Assembly: GCF_002443255.2 (NCBI RefSeq)
Contig: NW_019211455.1
Span: 11,788,280 to 11,852,279 of the forward strand
Reading direction: 5' to 3'
DNA from: Varroa destructor
Lineage: Eukaryota > Arthropoda > Arachnida > Mesostigmata > Varroidae
DNA length: 64,000 nucleotides
The position numbers were made by a program, and so were the translations under genes. Positions 57,903-64,000 of this stretch are shown one piece after another; positions within the stretch are counted from its first letter, which is position 1, and each line of letters starts with the position of its first letter. The notes under the pieces are model-generated. The model was given only the letters and a program-made list of their open reading frames with translations, made no database searches and was not told the DNA's origin.

Positions 57903-59350
57903 TTTTGTAATGAAAAACGCTTTTCCCCGTACACTCTTTTCGCTTCAATTAATTAAGCTTGCAGCGTACGCCAGAATTTTTCGTATAATAAAGAACGGAA
58001 TCTCTCTGTATTAAATTACAAGTCAGGCAACCCTTCGATTGGCCGTTAACGGTCATCATTTTTTTACTGACGAATTTTTCATGATGCCACACATTAATTG
58101 ATTCGAACTGCTTAAGTAAAAATTAATTAGAATTAAATTGACTTTTATTATGTTGCTGTACGCCACTGCTGGGTTGTCACGGAAGCATGGCCACGATGAC
58201 AACGATAATGGCTCGGATTCACCCAATATAATACTTCAGTTACTAGAGGTAAGGCTGAACCAACTTACTCCGAATTTCCCCCATTTAACGACACGTCTTC
58301 TGCTCGAAATGAATCATTGACACTCTATGAGTCAAAACATAAGCGTACGCTGACAAGATTGGGTTCCTGGTGACTGGGTGTCGCTGTATCCTTTTATCAA
58401 CACCCTTTACAATTTGGCAATCTATGAAAATAAATGATTCCGATGATTACATAATATTATTAGCGTCGCCTCATTATCATCGTCGGCGTTATGGAGGATG
58501 ATTATGGAGCTAGAATCCATTTTCTTTTTGTATTTTTGTCTCGAGCATTCTTTTTGAATGAAGGAGACCTTCATCAATCAGAAACTTGCTTCTTGAGATA
58601 TTTTTCTAGACTTGAAATTTCTACGGAGGACGCCGTATACACGGAGACAAAAAATCACCATGTGCCATTAGTTCCATCAGTATGACTGAGTGATTCTATC
58701 ACATTTTATATTCAGGAACAGAACACGTTATCAATGGATGCTGGCCGCTTATTCAAACCGCATCAGGGAACCTTTTGAATGGATGATTACAACGTCGACC
58801 TGAAATTCAAAATAAAGTGGAGTTCTGGCTTGAAGAATCGTAAGACCATTGGTTTTACTTCAAATTGCAATGTTATTGTGTTTTATTGAGACACAACAGC
58901 CTTTCTCATTCCGCTGTTTTAGAGGATTCCGGAGGAATGATGTTTAGTCAACATGAACATACTTACATTACCTATAAATTTCAGAGCTATCAGCAAATTT
59001 ATAATATTTTAATTGTTGTTCACTATATTTTTCGTTTACACTAACGTGAGATTGAACTGCAGTAAGTTTCGCACGAATTTGTGTCATTTTCTAACTTTTT
59101 CTATTATATTGAGTAGACCTAGCGGGCGAATTGCTTGGAGACCGCGTTGTGGAAGGTAGCTCGCACGAAAACGACCTTAACGTAACCGTGGCATGGACCA
59201 GCAGATCGGTATAATGAAGACCCATCGATGAATGTGTCAATATGGCGTCTCTGTGCGCACTTGTCGAATGTCTGCCTTTTGGCCGTGTGCTTTGCGCATG
59301 GAAAATGTTTAGAATAATAGTACAATGATAATTGCTACTTAAAAGTAATC

Positions 59351-59527
59351 ATGTTTAGCAATCAAGGAGAACTTGGGTGGAGCAACGAGCCGGCACAGAA
59401 GCGAGAAAAGGGTAAGGACAAGCCGATCGATAGCGCGACCGTAAAAAGTTTGCAGTGCAAATTGCCTTCGAACTATTCCGGCCCCTTGAGCACGGCGCCA
59501 AGTACTAGTAGAGTGGCATGCCAATAG
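59351..59527 (+). CDS. candidate first exon, hydrophilic, unrecognised
   Basis: The ATG frame of 58 codons gives a hydrophilic peptide starting MFSNQGELGWSNEPAQKREK and ends at TAG. A good donor (AAAAGG then GTAAGG) at 59411/59412 would make the coding exon 59351-59411. The antisense strand is open too (59339-59584), so strand is uncertain. No family is recognised. Confidence 0.15.
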   Translation: MFSNQGELGWSNEPAQKREKGKDKPIDSATVKSLQCKLPSNYSGPLSTAPSTSRVACQ

Positions 59528-60579
59528 AATCTCTGCTACTACTAGAGAAGGTTCTGTTACGGAAGAAAATAATGCAGCGTGCATCGCTATTCCCCATATT
59601 GACGAGAACCTATCCGACTGGAAACGGTTATAGAAAGGAAGAAGGGATCAAGCAAAAACATCCAGAGTGTGGTTAATGCACAGCCTGCAGGAACTGCTGC
59701 TAACGGTTAAATGGTAAACGTTGGAGTCGGGAACTCGCGTCTTCCTTCGGTTAGCTCTCGTTCTATCCATACGTGGACACCATGCCCGTGTCAGCTGGAC
59801 AATATCCGAGTCCCACCGCCGTCAAGGGAATCTATGAACAAGCTAGAGTAGTCTTACTACTTTTGTATCGGTTACAGAATAACTTACAGAAGCACAATGA
59901 ACGCTACAGAAATTGTCGCGGCAGAACTATTATGATAGGGTAAAATCTGTGAGAGTTCATACATAAGTGAGAATGGTTAAAATTTGGATGAGGGTTATGT
60001 GCATGAACACTGGACCACGAAAGCAGTGGAAACACAAGAGTTTGCAGAAAAGCAGTCTTATTTTTTAAGACGTTAGACAATTTCTGTGATATGGTCGTCC
60101 AAGAATCTTAAGATACTTTGGGAAATACAATGAAGTGTGGTAGTGAATTTAATGAATTTTTGCTAAGGTCTGTCGGTCATCTGTAGGACGGTACGTTATA
60201 TTCTAGCCGTTCATCTCACCAGAGCTGAAGGTTGAACCTGAAAAGTTCAATTTTGTGAATCCATAAAAGTACACACATATACATTCAAATATCGTTGTAT
60301 TGTATATGTTGAAATATCGTTGTCCATTGAGTGATCGTCATTCAAGCGATTATCGTTACCATTCAACAAAACAAGCAGCACTAAACAAGTATTAGATTGA
60401 GGAATGCATTTAGTGTTAAAACTTTTATTTAATGCTAAACTTGAATTCCGACACTCAATGAATTCCTGCAACATATATGTCCTAAACTTCCATACATAAT
60501 GTTCCTAAACTTGTGGAAGTTTTTAAATTCTAGAGGCCTATTATTCGTAACTCGGTGGTCTGTGTACAAGCTACAAGGA
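59528..60579. other. noncoding stretch
   Basis: No supported gene. An AATAAA on the minus strand at 60424-60429 could serve the exon that ends at 60714. Confidence 0.5.
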
Positions 60580-60607
60580 CAATGATACTTGCTGACAAGT
60601 ATCATTG
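60580..60607. repeat. 12-bp perfect hairpin
   Basis: CAATGATACTTG and CAAGTATCATTG are perfect reverse complements around a CTGA tetraloop. Confidence 0.95.
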
Positions 60608-60713
60608 CCAGGCACCATCAAGCCGGATGCAGCTAATTCAACTAGAGCGGGCCTTACTGGGCTAATCGGCCAAAATGCGTACGATGTCCGAATAAGCACG
60701 CTAATGTTTGCTT

Positions 60714-61004
60714 CTATTCGCACGTCTGTGTCGGTGCAATGTTTGTGATGCATTCGATGAGCCCAATTGCAGCTTCATCCAATCGGGTTCCCTTCACAGT
60801 AACCGTTTCTCTTTTAATTAACGATATCTTACGATTTCGTCTGCTTGGTCGTCTGCTACGATGCAGTGATCTATCTTCTTGCATTTCACTATTTATCCGG
60901 CTTTCTTGTACTTCCAAAGCAGCGAGTATTCCATTGAGTGAGCGCACACTATCGGTTATCCTGGAGCATTCGAACGCCACAGCTGCGGCATCAAAGTGGC
61001 GGAA
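60714..61004 (-). CDS. candidate terminal or internal exon, helical and charged, unrecognised
   Basis: A very strong minus-strand acceptor (T-rich tract then CTTTCTGCATAG) is followed by 96 open codons ending in TAG. The first half looks like an amphipathic helix (ITDSVRSLNGILAALEVQES) that could form a coiled coil. The middle is Arg-rich (HRSRRPSRRNRK), and the end reads LDEAAIGLIECITNIAP. A perfect donor (GTAAGA) at 60832 offers an alternative exon 60833-61004. A minus-strand AATAAA lies about 285 bases past the stop. The antisense plus frame is also open. The balanced composition plus acceptor make this one of the better candidates. Family unknown. Confidence 0.28.
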   Translation of the reverse strand, partial: FRHFDAAAVAFECSRITDSVRSLNGILAALEVQESRINSEMQEDRSLHRSRRPSRRNRKISLIKRETVTVKGTRLDEAAIGLIECITNIAPTQTCE

Positions 61005-61044
61005 CTATGCAGAAAGGACGAAAAAAAAACGAAGAGCAGTTAAA

Positions 61045-61146
61045 ATGTCTCCGTTTCTATTTTTCGTCCTTTTCGTCTCCTTTATCGGTCTGCTAGTGGG
61101 GAAGGCGCCCAGGCGTCAAAACGACGACCGTGACCGGCAGGAGTAG
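61045..61146 (+). CDS. small ORF with a signal-peptide-like start
   Basis: The ATG (AAA context before it) begins a 33-codon frame with a hydrophobic run (MSPFLFFVLFVSFIGLLVG) followed by a short basic, acidic tail, ending at TAG. It looks like a signal peptide with a short mature end, or a first exon. It overlaps the acceptor tract of the minus-strand exon above, whose pyrimidine run is purine-rich on this strand, so both are unlikely to be used. Confidence is low. Confidence 0.12.
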   Translation: MSPFLFFVLFVSFIGLLVGKAPRRQNDDRDRQE

Positions 61147-61170
61147 TTTTTGGCTTTCGTCGACCTGGAT

Positions 61171-61189
61171 GTCGGATCGGCGATCCGAC
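61171..61189. repeat. 19-bp palindrome with single-base centre
   Basis: GTCGGATCG and CGATCCGAC are reverse complements around one G. The core TCGGATCG/CGATCCGA is shared with the palindrome at 25232. Confidence 0.9.
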
Positions 61190-62366
61190 TTTGATCGTTG
61201 GCGTAATGATTCTGCGAACGAAAATGACGACCCAAGAAACGAAAAAGTCTGTATGACAGACATAACTGATACTGTTGTTGTTTATGATGCCAAGTATAAT
61301 CTCAACACAAAAATGAGAACCCCGAATGAGTAACAAAAAGAGACTAAAGAAGAAAGAGTAATAAAGAGACTAAAAAGATATGCAGTATAAACATGGCCGA
61401 AAACAGAGTACTAATCATAGTAATGAGGATTGTTGACATCATAGGCTGCATCAAATCGATGACGTGTTTCGATCATTGATTTTGTCGCTATTTTTGCTGT
61501 TTTGCCGCTGACCTAGTGAGGTATGTAGACAGAACACGAAGTGTGTAGTATACGCCGATCGAATACCTTTGTCGACGACGTTCTCTAACGTTGACTTTTA
61601 GCTTCAAAGGAAATGTCAGTGAAGGTCGATGGCGATTCGGTCGAGTGACAGAGCTCTCTCGGCGAACGAGAAACTTTTAGAATTAATAAATTATCGCAAG
61701 AGGCAAAAAACGAACAACTCAAGTTAGAATCGAAGTATCGATTGCAAACAGGATAAAAAAAAGTATTAATTGGTCCGCAGCATAAGTAGATTTTGTTTTG
61801 GGACGTTTACGAACATACATCTTCGGGGTGGATCTGTAGATATTCGGTGATCTCTGACAGCTAATTGTAAAATATGTAACATTCTGTTTACGGATCCTTT
61901 AATAACAGAGGTGCTAGACTGTTTTTCGGAAGAAGTTCGAAACGAAGATAGGGATGTCTTACAGAGGTCAATGATTTCGATACGCGCTATTTTGAAAAGA
62001 GACGTGCGTAACACCGGGTGTAAATTCTGCCCGATTGAACTGCCGGCGACGCACCAACGTTCAAGGCGTCAAAGAGGCCTTCGTAAAATGTAGTGAACAA
62101 CAAGTTTATGTTGAAGCGGTGGCAAAAATTAATTATTCTGAGTTACTTAACTAAGAATTTGAAGTTAAAAATCTCAATCGGTATTCCGTCGTTTTTTGAC
62201 CAGCTAACGGTTCCATAAACAGATATGCGGACGCTTGATACCTTAATTGTACGACGATAACTAGAATCGTCTATTATAGTATGGGATTCAGCCCAGCTTG
62301 TGTACTCTGCTGCTTCGCAACAGCAACAAGAATCTTATTAAGCCACTGAGTTCATAACTGAAACTT

Positions 62367-62384
62367 TTATTATTATTATTATTA
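62367..62384. repeat. (TTA)6 microsatellite
   Basis: Six perfect TTA units occur in AT-rich DNA. Confidence 0.95.
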
Positions 62385-64000
62385 AATGCAGATTTTTCTA
62401 GCAACATGTGGAAATGAAGGAATCTGAATACGGGGGCATTTATATGAATGTCCGTGTTACAGTTGCATCATCGTGGTTTCAATTGTCTGCTCAATAGTCT
62501 ATGATGAGAGATGAAAATCTACGGTAATCGATCTGTATGTGGTGTAGACCCACGACGTAGGCTTACTTGTGTAATAAATATTAGGTTGTCTGAGGCTGCC
62601 AAGGTTGTTGGGAATGTCTTAACCTTTGATGACGCGTCTCGTACCCTTAAACGCTTTGTAAATGTTTATCAGATTTTGTTTGTTATAGTTGAAAAGTTAT
62701 TAATAGAACCCGTTAAATAGCCTCGAGCAGCCTGTATATACACAATGTACTCCAAAACGTAACCTGGGTTGGGTAATAACCGTTGACCATGTTAGATATT
62801 GATCTGATATGTCGAAAGGTTAACAATCTGAGCCCGCTGAATTTGATATTGTAGGATTCTCACACACCGAGACGCTTTGCTATTGATGGCCTTATCGAGA
62901 AAGTTACTATATTTTATATTCGCTCTGTATCAGTAGATATTTAGAGTAAATAGTTTAATGTTTGTACCAGGTTTTTCTATGGTGATATTGCCAATGTAGC
63001 GTCATCTGTAACTCGCATTTAATTTGTACTTACTAGCTAATATTTACAATAGTGCCACTGCTGTGGTCCATCTTGTATTCGCTATGATACTGTCTTACGC
63101 CATTGTATATCTTGTCCATCTTCTTTTTCGCACATGTATCACGCATAGAGGCGACCACAGTAAACTATCACCGAAAAGCTGTTTGTTTTTTTTTGTTGCT
63201 GCAGTACAATGATATGACAAATCCCTGCTTGGATTTACCTTGGTTAGTATCGTCGTTTCGTCCGTCTGGGAATGCTGCTATAAAACACCTGTGATAGCCA
63301 TAGTGATTTCTGCCGTTTTATTCTGTGTATGTTATGCTTCTTGTTATTGTTTTGTTGTTTTTGCTATTGCGTCGTTATTACTGCTGTCGATAGAATCGCT
63401 CGAGCTGGTCCTCGCTTGTTGTTATTGTTGCCTGGTGCTGTTGCCTGTTATATATTGTAGCCACTCCTTATTTGTGCTTCATCGATCCATTTCTACGTTG
63501 ACGGAGATCTTCACTGGCGTTCCCCTCTCTCCAACCAGTGGCCTATGGCGGTCGTTTGGTTCGAAGTCGTTCCACATCATCACCGTTACCAGTACAATCA
63601 ATCTCCACCACCATCACTCCGATCATTACCATTTAGCCAAGATCACTTCAGCGTGCGCGAGTTAGCATTTGCCGCTGTCTGCCTGATTGCATGTGCGTGT
63701 GAGTCCATTTGGCCGATGTGCTGCTATACGCGATCAGCAGCCGATTCATGACGGAGCGCTTGTTCTCCGACACCCGTCACTGTCGGACATTGCTTGAACT
63801 CGCGACATTGGCTCCGCCACGCGTTTTTTACGTACGGTTACAGGCCATAGCAACAGCTGCACTAACGGCAGATATCGACCGCATTGGTTGTATGAATCGC
63901 TCCTATGTCGTCCGTCAAACACACGCGCGTTGACAGAACGCCAGCCAACCCTGATACGCTGTAGTAGATCGTCGATCTCAGTAAGTTGACCTTACTTTAG

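Larger units (their letters stand above)
57383..59350. other. AT-rich noncoding stretch
   Basis: No supported gene. It contains a 17-bp hairpin and a 24-bp palindrome, listed separately. ORFs are short, with no paired splice sites. Confidence 0.5.
61147..64000. other. noncoding stretch
   Basis: No supported gene. From about 63.2 kb the plus strand is rich in T, TG and C. This gives long Leu/Cys/Val/Ser frames (up to 141 codons at 63240-63665) that look like membrane proteins only because of composition. A (TTA)6 repeat lies at 62367 and a palindrome at 61171. Confidence 0.5.

Noticed and set aside
59200..59260. HRD-like triplet on the minus strand that could pair with the kinase-like exon
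   Set aside because: The following residues do not fit HRDxKxxN, and the frame has no DFG downstream.
63240..63665. 141-codon ORF resembling a multi-pass membrane protein
   Set aside because: The strand is rich in T, TG and C, so Leu, Cys, Val and Phe runs follow from composition. Overlapping frames look similar and no splice or start support exists.

Overview
The window reads as animal nuclear DNA. Most of it is moderately AT-rich, with many short simple repeats such as (GTT)n, (CTG)n, (TA)n and (GGCA)n. CpG dinucleotides are not visibly depleted. Putative splice sites have long pyrimidine tracts, and tRNA-like SINE fragments are present. This fits an arthropod without heavy germline CpG methylation. 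A mite or other chelicerate is my guess, but no gene here is recognisable enough to prove it.

No open reading frame is longer than 150 codons. With stop codons near 6 percent of codons, chance alone predicts roughly this many 60 to 100 codon ORFs and a longest of about 140. The window therefore holds no intact long single-exon gene. It is mostly intergenic or intronic, with at most small exons. The coding entries below were picked from many short ORFs because they have a splice site, start context, phase match or composition in their favour. All are low confidence and none matches a family I can name with certainty.

Layout. 1-9.3 kb is AT-rich noncoding DNA with microsatellites and a 15-bp minisatellite. 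At 9.4-9.6 and 10.5-10.7 kb two short GC-rich islands interrupt AT-rich DNA. 11-19.7 kb is noncoding apart from one candidate first exon and a SINE-like copy at 18.73 kb. 19.8-21.3 kb is a GC-rich, CGC/CTG-repeat block that looks like a 5' exon or UTR region. 22.2-25.2 kb is the best candidate plus-strand locus, with two phase-compatible exons and two further ORFs. 25-41 kb is mainly noncoding, with a tRNA-Leu-like fragment (29.22 kb), a tRNA-like element with a T8 terminator (38.34 kb) and a three-frame open patch (33.3 kb). 41.0-41.7 kb is a divergent pair of candidate starts. 42.4 kb carries the second SINE-like copy. 43-56 kb is mostly noncoding, with a free-standing 74-codon ORF at 43.2 kb and a candidate terminal exon at 54.1 kb. 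56.7-61.1 kb holds a polyQ ORF, a weakly kinase-like minus-strand exon, several strong hairpins and another candidate terminal exon. The rest is noncoding and pyrimidine-rich.

No operon, CRISPR array, rRNA or intact tRNA gene was seen. Because no gene is securely identified, no shared pathway can be stated. The most defensible observations are the repeats, the tRNA-derived elements, the palindromes and the candidate locus at 22.2-25.2 kb.
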